DNA of 64,000 nucleotides from the NCBI RefSeq assembly GCF_002113025.1, contig NZ_NEJH01000001.1, positions 248,001-312,000 on the forward strand, read 5' to 3'. Below the pieces are notes generated by a model that saw only the letters and a program-made list of their open reading frames with translations, made no database searches and had not been told where the DNA came from. A program made the position numbers and the translations under genes. Below are positions 9,328 to 17,501 of the stretch, piece after piece. This stretch comes from Pseudomonas sp. B28(2017). Its GTDB lineage: Bacteria; Pseudomonadota; Gammaproteobacteria; Pseudomonadales; Pseudomonadaceae. How positions within the stretch are numbered: the first letter of the stretch is position 1; each line of letters opens with the position of its first letter.

Positions 9328-9400
9328 GGGCGACACCGTTCAAATGTGGGAGCGATTGTCTGCAAGCTGACCTGATATTAGCGCTGCTCCCGGTCCGATT

Positions 9401-9425
9401 GTGGGAGCGAGCTTGCTCGCGATGG
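9401..9425. repeat. REP element
   Basis: Single REP palindrome, GTGGGAGCGAGCTTGCTCGC, followed by GATGG. It is the same core as other copies in the window. Confidence 0.75.
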
Positions 9426-9560
9426 CGGTCTGGCAGTCAGCCTGTCTTTTTTGACTGTGTACATATCCGTTGCTGCGGTAACGGCGGCTGGCGGTTTCGC
9501 CCTGACGGCGAGTCCCTTTTGGCAAACGCCCCAAAAGGAACCAAAAGGTCTCGCCCCGAA

Positions 9561-9742
9561 CGTCCGGCCCCTCGCCAAGGCTCGGGGTTCCTTCGCTCCG
9601 GCATTCATCCGGGGGCATTGCCCTCCGGTCGGCTGCGCTCGACCTGCATGCAATGAGTTCGACTGCGTCGAACGGCGCTGCGCGCCCATCCCCGGATGAA
9701 CACCTCCGCTCAGCCTGCCGAGGGGGCGGGTGGATCAAGATC
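9561..9742. repeat. dispersed intergenic repeat, copy A
   Basis: This stretch runs from CGTCCGGCCCCTCGCCAAGG to GCGGGTGGATCAAGATC. It matches 18837-19020 nearly base for base over long blocks, for example GGTTCCTTCGCTCCGGCATT and GCGCTGCGCGCCCATCCCCG. It has no open frame in common and is a multicopy non-coding element. Confidence 0.75.
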
Positions 9743-9834
9743 AAGATCAAGAGCGGCAGGCGAGCTAACGCTCGGCCTGTTGAGTGGTGAGGAGCAGAGC
9801 GGGTGTGCGCCGATCTGCCTTTGCTCGGCTCTTC

Positions 9835-9924
9835 TGTGGGAGCGAGCTTGCTCGCGATTGCGGTGGGTCAGAGAAGAAGATGTTGATTGTCATACCGCCT
9901 TCGCGAGCAAGCTCGCTCCCACAG
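9835..9924. repeat. inverted REP pair (REPIN-like)
   Basis: CTGTGGGAGCGAGCTTGCTCGCGAT (9835-9859) is the reverse complement of 9901-9924, apart from a few ends. The ~40-bp spacer has no gene. Two facing REPs can fold as one long hairpin, the REPIN arrangement known from P. fluorescens genomes. Confidence 0.7.
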
Positions 9925-9935
9925 TATTCTCTACC

Positions 9936-11858
9936 TCAATCATCGCCTTGCGGGGCAATCATCCGGGTTTTCGGTGAGCCGTTCGAGTTGTGTTGGTAGA
10001 TCGTCTGCGGCTGCCCCAGGTCGTTGAAAAACACTTGGCCGATCCCTGCCGAGTTCCATAGCCGCTCGCCGGCTTCGGCGTGTTCCGGGACATGCGGCAC
10101 GATGCGCATGCGTCGACGTTTGGTCAGCCAGTTCAGCGGTGAGCGTGGTGAGTACAGCCAGCGGTTTAGGCGGTCGAACCACTCGAGCAGGGTGGCCGGG
10201 AATTCATTCTTGATGCCGCTGCTGGTGATCTGCCAGATGCGCGGCCCGGCCTTGCGGTGGCGGATCAGCACTTCGTAGACGAAGGAATAGTGCACGTCGC
10301 CCGACAGCACTACGTAGTTACCCGGCGTGCGCGAGTGGCGGAAAATGTTCAGGATCACCTGGGCCGCGCCACGATGGGCCATCCAGTTTTCCGCGTCCAC
10401 CAGCAGTGGATAACCGCACCAGCTGAATACCCGCTGCACGGTTTCAATCAGTTTGACGCCGAAGATCGGTGCTGGTGACACGATGATTGCGCTCGGGTGG
10501 TCCAGCAGTTCCTGTTGCAGTTCGCTGAGGGCTTCCCAGTCGAGCAGACCGGAAGGCTGCTTGAGGTTCATCTCGCTGCGCCAGCGCCGGGTGCGGGTGT
10601 CGATCACCACCATGGCCGGTATGGTCGGCAGCAGGTAATGCCAGTGCTGAAATTTCAGCAGATCATCGATCAGATCATCCTGGACCCTGCTGTCGAGGTG
10701 GCGCTCGTGTGCGCCGGCGCTCAATGCACCGGCCTTTTCCAGCACGGCACCGAACGCATCCGGATTGTTGCCCCAGCCCTGGCACAGCATGTACGCCAGC
10801 AGCGCGTTGCCGATGATGCGTCGGGAGAACGGATGGCCGTAGGCCGTTTCCTCCCACTGTGCGGAAAGGTTCCAGTCGTCGGTGATGTCGTGGTCGTCGA
10901 AAATCATCAGCGTCGGCAAATGCGCCAGTGCCCGCGCGACGTTGCCCAGGCCTGCCCTGAAGGCATCGATGCGCGTCTGTTCAAGGGCGTAGCGCTTGAG
11001 TCGTTCCGGCGTCAGCGTCGGCGGCCGGGGCGTGATCAGGGTCCAGGGTGTTGGCGACCAGACCAGCAAATACATGGCCATGACTTCAGCGAAGGTCACC
11101 AGATGGTTGTCGGCATTGCTGCTGGTGAAAATCGGCTTGCGCGCGCCACCGAAAAATCGTTCGCGCAGGGTTTCATTGCCTTGCAGTGCCGGCAGCAGGT
11201 CCGCGCGGTGGTAATAACTGGCCGGATGCTCGTAGAGCCTGGCGCTGTCGCTGACCACGGCGCCCTGGAGGTGTTCCCCGTACAGGCCCAGACGCTCGAT
11301 CAAGGCGTGAATCGCCCGCAACATCGGCCCCGCGACATCGTCGGCGTAGACCTGATCGCCCGTCATCATCAGCAGTGCCGGGCGGTCCCTGGCGGCGTGT
11401 TCCTGCGCCAGCAACCGGTCGACGCACAGCATGCCGTCCGCCGCCGGGTGATGAGGCTTGCGGCAAGAGCCGTGCAGCAACTGATCGACCCGTGCGCGCA
11501 GCACGAAGTTCGGGCAAGGGGCATCGCCATACAGCAGGTGTGGCGCCCAGTCGGCGATGCCTTTTTCTGCGCCATCGATCAGCAGGTCATAGTCGATCGT
11601 TTCATCGCAGGGCAGGGCGCAATCCAGGAGCACATCGATCAGGTGCACATAGGCATGAGCACCCACTGCAATCACCGTGCATTGCCCGGCATCGAGTCGG
11701 ATATCGCCGACGCCCTGCAAGCGCAAGGTCAGCGTCAGCGCCCGGGAACCCACCAGCCACAGCGCCAGCCGCGTGGGCTCAAGACGCCGCAACAGCGGGC
11801 CGGCCAGTACCGGCGGCAGGGCTTGATGATCGTCGGGCAGTGGCAGTGTTTCGGACAT
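9936..11858 (-). CDS. PhoD-like metallophosphoesterase
   Basis: Probable alkaline phosphatase/phosphodiesterase of the PhoD family, 640 aa. The N-terminal ~120 residues form a beta-rich domain. The metallophosphatase core then shows the ordered metal-binding motifs MMTGDQVYADD (about 150), MIFDDHDITDDW (about 315) and VLSGDVHYSFVYE (about 530), the usual GD-x, DDHD and GDVH signatures of PhoD-like enzymes. No signal peptide is visible, so it may act in the cytoplasm, unlike Tat-exported PhoD. Related long bacterial proteins have no well-defined substrate. It stands alone, divergent from the seven-gene operon starting at 12113; the 254-bp gap presumably holds both promoters. Confidence 0.85.
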   Translation of the reverse strand: MSETLPLPDDHQALPPVLAGPLLRRLEPTRLALWLVGSRALTLTLRLQGVGDIRLDAGQCTVIAVGAHAYVHLIDVLLDCALPCDETIDYDLLIDGAEKGIADWAPHLLYGDAPCPNFVLRARVDQLLHGSCRKPHHPAADGMLCVDRLLAQEHAARDRPALLMMTGDQVYADDVAGPMLRAIHALIERLGLYGEHLQGAVVSDSARLYEHPASYYHRADLLPALQGNETLRERFFGGARKPIFTSSNADNHLVTFAEVMAMYLLVWSPTPWTLITPRPPTLTPERLKRYALEQTRIDAFRAGLGNVARALAHLPTLMIFDDHDITDDWNLSAQWEETAYGHPFSRRIIGNALLAYMLCQGWGNNPDAFGAVLEKAGALSAGAHERHLDSRVQDDLIDDLLKFQHWHYLLPTIPAMVVIDTRTRRWRSEMNLKQPSGLLDWEALSELQQELLDHPSAIIVSPAPIFGVKLIETVQRVFSWCGYPLLVDAENWMAHRGAAQVILNIFRHSRTPGNYVVLSGDVHYSFVYEVLIRHRKAGPRIWQITSSGIKNEFPATLLEWFDRLNRWLYSPRSPLNWLTKRRRMRIVPHVPEHAEAGERLWNSAGIGQVFFNDLGQPQTIYQHNSNGSPKTRMIAPQGDD

Positions 11859-12112
11859 CCGGGGTCAAGGCTCTTTGGGCATCGAGGCGGGCGATGATAG
11901 CGCAGGTGACGACCGGACAACCCACCGGCACCGGCCGCCACCGAAAACAAAAAGGACAAGCCCCCGGATAGCAAGGAGGGAGCTGCCGCACCTGTCATCA
12001 AATGAAAAGCCATTGTCGTCTGATGAGAAGCGTCTCAACAGGCCGCGTCCTACAGTCCAATCAGCGCAATTCGATGCAACACGCCCATATTGCAGATTGG
12101 AGAATAAGAAAA

Positions 12113-13093
12113 ATGGCCAAAGCCGTACGCTTTTACGAAACCGGTGGTCCCGAAGTTCTACGTTATGAGGACGTCGAAGTCGGCGAGCCCGGTCCCGGCC
12201 AGGTTCGGCTTCGTCATGTGGCAGTCGGCCTGAACTATGCCGACACCTATTTCCGTAACGGTACCTATGCGATTCCTCTGCCCAACGGCATGGGTGTCGA
12301 GGCCTCTGGCGTCGTCCAGGCCGTTGGTGAGGGGGTCACCAACGTCGAGGTCGGCGATCGCGTCACCTACACCGGTTTTCTCAACACCCTCGGCGCCTAC
12401 AGCACTGAGCGCCTGATCCCGGCCGCGCCGCTGATCAAGCTGCCGGAAACCATCAGCTTCGAGACCGCGGCCGCGATGACCATGCGTGGTTTGACCTCCT
12501 CGTACCTGATGCGCCGCATCTACGACTTCAAGGCTGGCGACAGCATCCTGCTGCACGCCGCTGCCGGTGGTGTCGGCCTGATCGTTTCGCAGTGGGCCAG
12601 GTTGCTGGGCTTGAACGTCATCGGCACCGTGTCGACCGACCTCAAGGGTGAAATCGCCAAGGCTCACGGTTGCGATCATGTGATCAACTACAGCCATGAA
12701 GACGTCGCTGCGCGGGTTCGCGAGTTGACCGACGGCGTGGGTGTCAACGTGGTGTTCGACAGCGTCGGCAAAAACACCTTCGAAGGCTCCCTGAACTCGC
12801 TCAAGCGCCGTGGCCTGATGGTTTGCGTTGGTACGGCGTCCGGCCCGATCCCGGCGTTCGATCCGGTGATGCTGGCGATGAAAGGCTCGCTGTTCCTGAC
12901 CCGTCCGGCCCTGGCCGACTACATCGCCGACCCGGCGGAAAAAGCCGCCCTGGCCGGCGAGCTGTTCGACCACGTCGGCAGCGGCCGGATCAAGATCGAG
13001 ATCAACCAGCACTACGCCTTGCAGGACGCCGTGCAGGCCCATCGCGACCTTGAATCACGCAAGACCACAGGCTCGTCGATTTTCGTCATTTAA
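12113..13093 (+). CDS. NADPH:quinone oxidoreductase-like MDR enzyme
   Basis: Medium-chain dehydrogenase/reductase of 326 aa, closest to quinone oxidoreductase QorA. It has the GroES-like N-terminal domain (GPGQVRLRHVAVGLNYADTYFRNGTY), then a Rossmann fold with the AAGGVGLIVSQWA nucleotide-binding loop near 145-160. The structural-zinc cysteines are absent, as in the zinc-free quinone reductase branch. The ATG at 12113 has GGAG about 10 bases upstream; the longer frame to 12002 is unsupported. It is first in a head-to-tail operon with a TauD-like dioxygenase 13 bases downstream. In this context it could reduce an enone or quinone pathway intermediate rather than respiratory quinones. Confidence 0.88.
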   Translation: MAKAVRFYETGGPEVLRYEDVEVGEPGPGQVRLRHVAVGLNYADTYFRNGTYAIPLPNGMGVEASGVVQAVGEGVTNVEVGDRVTYTGFLNTLGAYSTERLIPAAPLIKLPETISFETAAAMTMRGLTSSYLMRRIYDFKAGDSILLHAAAGGVGLIVSQWARLLGLNVIGTVSTDLKGEIAKAHGCDHVINYSHEDVAARVRELTDGVGVNVVFDSVGKNTFEGSLNSLKRRGLMVCVGTASGPIPAFDPVMLAMKGSLFLTRPALADYIADPAEKAALAGELFDHVGSGRIKIEINQHYALQDAVQAHRDLESRKTTGSSIFVI

Positions 13094-13106
13094 GGAGCGG
13101 CCAGCC

Positions 13107-13955
13107 ATGAAAGTCGAACAATTGACCTGCACCATCGGCGCCGAACTGATCGGCGTCAATCTGGCCGACGCCGTCCATGACGATGGTCTGTTTGCCGAGA
13201 TCCGTGCCCAGTTGCTCAAGCACCGCGTGGTGTTCCTGCGTGATCAGGACATCACCCGCGCCGAACACGTGGCCTTCGCCCGGCGCTTTGGCGAGCTGGA
13301 GGATCATCCGGTGGCCGGTAGCGATCCGGATCATCCGGGGCTGGTGCGGATCTACAAGAATCCGGACCAGCCGATGGACCGCTATGAAAACGCCTGGCAC
13401 ACCGACGCCACCTGGCGCGAGGCGCCGCCAATGGGGTGCGTGTTGCGCTGCGTGGAATGCCCGCCGGTCGGCGGCGACACCATGTGGGCCAACATGGTCG
13501 AGGCTTACGCGCGTTTGCCGGAAGACGTGAAGGTGAAGATCGCCGACCTGCGTGCCCGCCATAGCATCGAAGCGAGTTTCGGTGCGGCGATGCCGATCGA
13601 AAAGCGCCTGGCGCTCAAGGCGATGTACCCGGACGCCGAACACCCGGTGGTGCGCACCCATCCGGAAACCGGCGAGAAGGTGCTGTTCGTCAACGCCTTC
13701 ACCACCCATCTCAGCAACTACCACACCCCTGAGCGGGTGCGCTTCGGCCAGGACGCCAACCCCGGCGCCAGCGAATTGCTGCGCTACCTGATCAGCCAGG
13801 CGTACATCCCCGAGTATCAGGTGCGCTGGCGCTGGAAGCCCAACAGCATCGCCATCTGGGACAACCGCAGTACCCAGCACTACGCCGTCATGGATTACCC
13901 GCCGTGCCATCGCAAGATGGAGCGTGCCGGGATTATCGGCGACAAGACCTACTGA
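13107..13955 (+). CDS. TauD/TfdA-family Fe(II)/2-oxoglutarate dioxygenase
   Basis: Dioxygenase of 282 aa. Family members couple 2-oxoglutarate decarboxylation to hydroxylation, often releasing sulfite (TauD) or cleaving ethers (TfdA). The iron facial triad is visible as H98-x-D100 (in AWHTDATW) and a distal His near 258 (STQHYAVMDY), with the 2-oxoglutarate Arg near 269 (CHRKMERAGI). The start ATG follows AGGAGCGG. It lies 13 bases after the quinone oxidoreductase gene and 88 before the BKACE gene. The exporter at the end of the operon belongs to a family placed in taurine operons, which raises the idea that this enzyme desulfonates its substrate. The substrate is not determinable here. Confidence 0.9.
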   Translation: MKVEQLTCTIGAELIGVNLADAVHDDGLFAEIRAQLLKHRVVFLRDQDITRAEHVAFARRFGELEDHPVAGSDPDHPGLVRIYKNPDQPMDRYENAWHTDATWREAPPMGCVLRCVECPPVGGDTMWANMVEAYARLPEDVKVKIADLRARHSIEASFGAAMPIEKRLALKAMYPDAEHPVVRTHPETGEKVLFVNAFTTHLSNYHTPERVRFGQDANPGASELLRYLISQAYIPEYQVRWRWKPNSIAIWDNRSTQHYAVMDYPPCHRKMERAGIIGDKTY

Positions 13956-14043
13956 TCGAACGCCATCTGCATTCGCACTCGCAAGCACGTCTGCCCGGCA
14001 CGACCCCGGGTGGACGGGACAATCATAAGAACTGGAGTAAACC

Positions 14044-15096
14044 ATGCAATTCTTCGACGATTCCCTGCACCCGGAAAACATGGAAAAGGTAGTCATCACC
14101 GTGGCCCCGTATGGCCCGGAATGGATGCCTGAAGACTTCCCGGAAGACATCCCGCTGACCATGGACGAGCAAGTCCAGAAAGCGGTCGATTGCTATGAAG
14201 CCGGCGCCACCGTACTGCACCTGCATGTACGTGAGCTGGATGGCAAGGGCTCCAAGCGTCTGTCGAAGTTCAATGAGCTGATCGCCGGTGTGCGCGAAGC
14301 CGTACCGGACATGATCATCCAGGTCGGCGGCTCGATTTCCTTCGCCCCGGAAAGCGAAGGTGAAGCCGCCAAGTGGCTGTCCGACGACACCCGCCACATG
14401 CTGGCCGAGCTGACACCGAAACCGGATCAGGTCACGGTGGCGATCAACACCACCCAGATGAACATCATGGAGCTGCTGTATCCGGAATACCTGGAAGGCA
14501 CTTCCCTGGCCAACCCGCTGGTCCAGGCTGCCTACAGTGAAATGACCGTGCCAGCCGGCCCGGCCTGGGTCGCCGAGCACCTCAAGCGCCTGATGGACAA
14601 CGGCATCCAGCCGCACTTCCAGCTGACCGGCATGCATGCCATGGAAACCCTCGAGCGCCTGGTGCGCAGGGGCATCTACAAGGGGCCGCTGAACCTGACC
14701 TGGATCGGCATCGGTGGCGGTTTCGACGGTCCGAATCCGTTCAACTTCTTCAATTTCATTCACCGCGCGCCGGACGGTTGCACCCTGACCTCCGAATCGC
14801 TGCTCAAGAACGTGATGCCGTTCAACACCATGTCGATGGCCATGGGCATGCACCCGCGTGTGGGCAACGAAGACACTATCATTGATCACAAGGGTGATCG
14901 CTTCGGCTCGGTTGCGCAGATCCAGCAAACCGTGCGCATTGCCCACGAGCTGGGGCGCGAAATCGCTACCGGCAAGGAAGCTCGCGAGATCTACCGCATC
15001 GGCGTGCAGTACGAAACCATCGAAGAGACACTGTTGGCCAACGGCATGGCCCCCAACCGCAAGGTCGGGCAGAAAGGCGTGCCGCAACGCGGCTGA
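14044..15096 (+). CDS. beta-keto acid cleavage enzyme (BKACE, DUF849)
   Basis: TIM-barrel enzyme of 350 aa from the family of 3-keto-5-aminohexanoate cleavage enzyme. Characterised BKACEs condense a beta-keto acid with acetyl-CoA and split it into acetoacetate plus a new CoA ester. The zinc-binding H59-x-H61 is seen in TVLHLHVREL. Other family landmarks are QVGGSISF, TGMHAMETLERL and WIGIGGGFDGPNPFN. It is some 40 residues longer than the ~310-aa common form, mostly through an N-terminal insert (PEDFPEDIPLT) and a C-terminal extension. The ATG follows CTGGAGTAAACC. Its presence indicates that the operon generates a beta-keto acid from an unknown precursor. Confidence 0.88.
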   Translation: MQFFDDSLHPENMEKVVITVAPYGPEWMPEDFPEDIPLTMDEQVQKAVDCYEAGATVLHLHVRELDGKGSKRLSKFNELIAGVREAVPDMIIQVGGSISFAPESEGEAAKWLSDDTRHMLAELTPKPDQVTVAINTTQMNIMELLYPEYLEGTSLANPLVQAAYSEMTVPAGPAWVAEHLKRLMDNGIQPHFQLTGMHAMETLERLVRRGIYKGPLNLTWIGIGGGFDGPNPFNFFNFIHRAPDGCTLTSESLLKNVMPFNTMSMAMGMHPRVGNEDTIIDHKGDRFGSVAQIQQTVRIAHELGREIATGKEAREIYRIGVQYETIEETLLANGMAPNRKVGQKGVPQRG

Positions 15097-15187
15097 CCAA
15101 TCAGGTGCGCGAGAGGCCGTGACCTCCCGCGCACCGAACTGCAACACGCTTGATAAAAAAAATAAAACGAAGCTTTGAGGAGGCTGC

Positions 15188-16519
15188 ATGGCCTTTCACC
15201 CAATCGCCGCCGGCGATGACGACACAGGTAGTGTCGGCGTTGCGCGCCAATATGCCTGGATCGTCTTTGCACTGACGTTCGGCCTGTTGATTTCCGATTA
15301 CATGTCGCGTCAGGTACTGAACGCGGTGTTCCCGTTGCTCAAGAGCGAGTGGGCACTGAGCGACGGTCAGCTCGGACTGCTCAGCGGCATCGTCGCATTG
15401 ATGGTGGGCCTGCTGACATTCCCCCTGTCGTTGATGGCCGACCGCTTCGGCCGGGTCAAGAGCCTGGCGCTGATGGCAATGCTCTGGAGTCTGGCGACTC
15501 TGGGCTGCGCGCTGGCCCAGGACTACCAGCAGATGTTCATCGCACGATTCATGGTCGGCGTCGGCGAAGCGGCCTATGGCAGCGTGGGCATCGCCGTGGT
15601 GATTTCGGTGTTCCCCAAACACATGCGCGCCACACTGGCCAGTGCCTTCATGGCTGGCGGGATGTTCGGTTCGGTGTTGGGCATGGCCCTGGGCGGCGCC
15701 ATCGCGGCCAAGCTGGGCTGGCGCTGGTCGTTCGCCGGCATGTCGCTGTTTGGCCTGGTGCTGGCGCTGCTCTATCCGCTCATCGTCAAGGAGGCACGCA
15801 TCGCTCCGCAGCGTGCCGCTCAAGTGGCGAACAAGGCAACGACAGCGATCAAGCGGCCGTTGCGCACGCTGTGGTCCAGCCGTTCGGTGGTGGCGACCTA
15901 CGTCGCCAGCGGCTTGCAGTTGTTCGTCGGCGGTACGGTGATGGTGTGGATTCCCAGCTACCTCAACCGCTACTACGACATGCCCACCGACAAGGCCGGC
16001 GGCATGGCGGCGATCATCGTGTTGTGCAGCGGTACGGGAATGATTCTGTGCGGCATGCTCAGCGATCGCCTGTGTCGCCACTCGCCGGAGCGCAAGGTCA
16101 GCCTGGCCATCGGATTTTGCCTGGGCAGTTGCCTGCTGTTGTCGGCTGCATTCGCCTTGCAGGCAGGGCCGGTGCAACTGCTGCTGATCTGCCTGGGCAT
16201 GCTGATTGCCACCGGCACCACCGGCCCGTGCGGCGCGATGGTTGCCAACCTGACCCATTATTCGGTGCACGGTACGGCGTTCGCCACGCTGACCCTAGCC
16301 AACAACATGCTGGGGCTGGCACCGGGGCCGTTCATCACCGGTCGGGTGTCGGACCTGATCGGACTGCATGCCGCGTTCCAACTGGTGCCACTGGTCAGCC
16401 TCGCGGCGGCAGCGGTGTTCTTTTATGCCAAGTGTCATTACCACAGAGATATTGCCCGCCTTCAGGGTCAGCGCGTGTCTGACCCCGTCAGTGAAGCCGG
16501 GCTAGAGGTGAAGTTGTGA
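15188..16519 (+). CDS. MFS transporter, probable substrate importer
   Basis: Major-facilitator protein of 443 aa with about 12 membrane segments. The conserved loop 2-3 motif is LMADRFGRVKS, and a second copy of the signature (LSDRLCRHSPERK) marks the C-terminal half. The start ATG has GAGGAGGCTGC just upstream. The end overlaps the next gene by 4 bases, and the three following genes are likewise coupled. Within a catabolic operon an importer of the growth substrate, or an exporter of a product, is likely. The sequence resembles the aromatic-acid/organic-acid symporter branch (GMLSDRL, TTGPCGAM) but does not fix the ligand. Confidence 0.88.
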   Translation: MAFHPIAAGDDDTGSVGVARQYAWIVFALTFGLLISDYMSRQVLNAVFPLLKSEWALSDGQLGLLSGIVALMVGLLTFPLSLMADRFGRVKSLALMAMLWSLATLGCALAQDYQQMFIARFMVGVGEAAYGSVGIAVVISVFPKHMRATLASAFMAGGMFGSVLGMALGGAIAAKLGWRWSFAGMSLFGLVLALLYPLIVKEARIAPQRAAQVANKATTAIKRPLRTLWSSRSVVATYVASGLQLFVGGTVMVWIPSYLNRYYDMPTDKAGGMAAIIVLCSGTGMILCGMLSDRLCRHSPERKVSLAIGFCLGSCLLLSAAFALQAGPVQLLLICLGMLIATGTTGPCGAMVANLTHYSVHGTAFATLTLANNMLGLAPGPFITGRVSDLIGLHAAFQLVPLVSLAAAAVFFYAKCHYHRDIARLQGQRVSDPVSEAGLEVKL

Positions 16520-17178
16520 GTCGTCGTTTACGAATTGATGTGTTTTTCGATTTTATCTGCCCCTGGTGCCTGATCGGCAAACGCCAACTGGAGCATGCAC
16601 AGGTCCAGTTTCGCAGTCGTCACCCGGATGTGCAGATCACCACGGTGTGGCAGGGCGTGCAGTTGTTGCCTCAGTTGCCGGTACAAGGTGAGCCTTTCGC
16701 CGATTTCTATCGCAAGCGCCTGGGCAACGCTGACGCCGTGACCATGCGCCAGAGCCAGGTACAGCAGGCTGCCGGGGCGGTCGGACTGTCCATCGACCTC
16801 AGCCGCATCGAGACCATGCCCAACACCGCAGATGCTCATCGTCTGTTCGAACGAGTCAGCCAGACGGGCAATGCCAGTCAGCGTGAAATGTTGCTCGAAC
16901 GCCTGTTCGCCGCGTATTTCCTGAGGCGCGAAAACCTCGGTTGCCGTGAGACCTTGCTCGCCATTGCCCGCTCCTGTGGTGTCGATATGGACGCAGTGCT
17001 CGATTGCCTGAAGGGTGATGCCACGCCATTTGAAGGATCCCCCGACGCGACCAGTGGCGTGCCGAGCTTCCAGTTCGACCGCCGCGTGACGGTGATCGGT
17101 GCCCAACCTGCTCAAGCGCTGCTCGCGGCGATGAACGAAGCCCTCAAGGAAAGTGATCGCGAGCGGCAACCGGCATGA
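16516..17178 (+). CDS. DsbA-family (FrnE-like) thiol oxidoreductase
   Basis: Thioredoxin-fold protein of 220 aa with an active-site CPWC motif (FDFICPWCLIGKRQLE, about 10-25). It has the alpha-helical insertion typical of FrnE, 2-hydroxychromene-2-carboxylate isomerase and DsbA-like proteins, and the cis-Pro region GVPSFQFD near 185. No signal peptide is present, so it is cytoplasmic. It uses a GTG start that overlaps the MFS stop codon (GTGA), with GAGGTG upstream. FrnE homologues are poorly defined; glutathione-dependent isomerisation or handling of sulfur intermediates are the options that fit a pathway suspected to release sulfite. That remains speculation. Confidence 0.85.
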   Translation: MSRRLRIDVFFDFICPWCLIGKRQLEHAQVQFRSRHPDVQITTVWQGVQLLPQLPVQGEPFADFYRKRLGNADAVTMRQSQVQQAAGAVGLSIDLSRIETMPNTADAHRLFERVSQTGNASQREMLLERLFAAYFLRRENLGCRETLLAIARSCGVDMDAVLDCLKGDATPFEGSPDATSGVPSFQFDRRVTVIGAQPAQALLAAMNEALKESDRERQPA

Positions 17179-17501
17179 CCCGGCGCATTCCCGTACCTGC
17201 CGGCAAACACCCGCAGGCCGGTGGCCGGGCGCTGTTCGAATTCGAAGACAAAAGCCTGGCGTTGTTCAACGTCGACGGGCAGTTGTTTGCCATCGACGAC
17301 AGTTGCCCGCATCAGGGCGCCTCGTTGTGTGGCGGGCGTCTTGAAGGGCGGGTGATTCAATGCTGCGCCCATGGCCTGCGCTTCGATTTGCGCAGCGGCT
17401 ACATGCTCAATTCCACCCAGGTCAAAGTCACTAACTACCCGGTCGAGATCATCGACGACCAGGCGTTTATCGTCATCGCCTCAGAGGAGTCCGCGCCATG
17501 A
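17175..17501 (+). CDS. Rieske [2Fe-2S] ferredoxin
   Basis: Small soluble Rieske protein of 108 aa. The cluster ligands are C-x-H in SCPHQGASL (about 37-39) and C-x-x-H in CCAHGLRFDL (about 57-60). The usual CPYHG reads CCAHG here. It resembles the NirD-like and dioxygenase-ferredoxin types that pass electrons to an oxygenase or reductase. No cognate flavoprotein reductase or Rieske oxygenase is in the operon, so its partner is elsewhere or is one of the two oxidoreductases upstream. It overlaps both neighbours by 4 bases (ATGA), implying stoichiometric translation. Confidence 0.88.
   Translation: MTRRIPVPAGKHPQAGGRALFEFEDKSLALFNVDGQLFAIDDSCPHQGASLCGGRLEGRVIQCCAHGLRFDLRSGYMLNSTQVKVTNYPVEIIDDQAFIVIASEESAP

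Larger units (their letters stand above)
9328..9935. other. repeat-rich intergenic region, no gene
   Basis: 608 bases without a credible gene. It holds a REP at 9401-9425, an imperfect inverted REP pair at 9835-9859 and 9901-9924, and a 182-bp copy (9561-9742) of a dispersed repeat that recurs at 18837-19020. The short frames here are repeat translations, and several contain Pro/Arg/Ser-rich low-complexity sequence. Confidence 0.7.
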
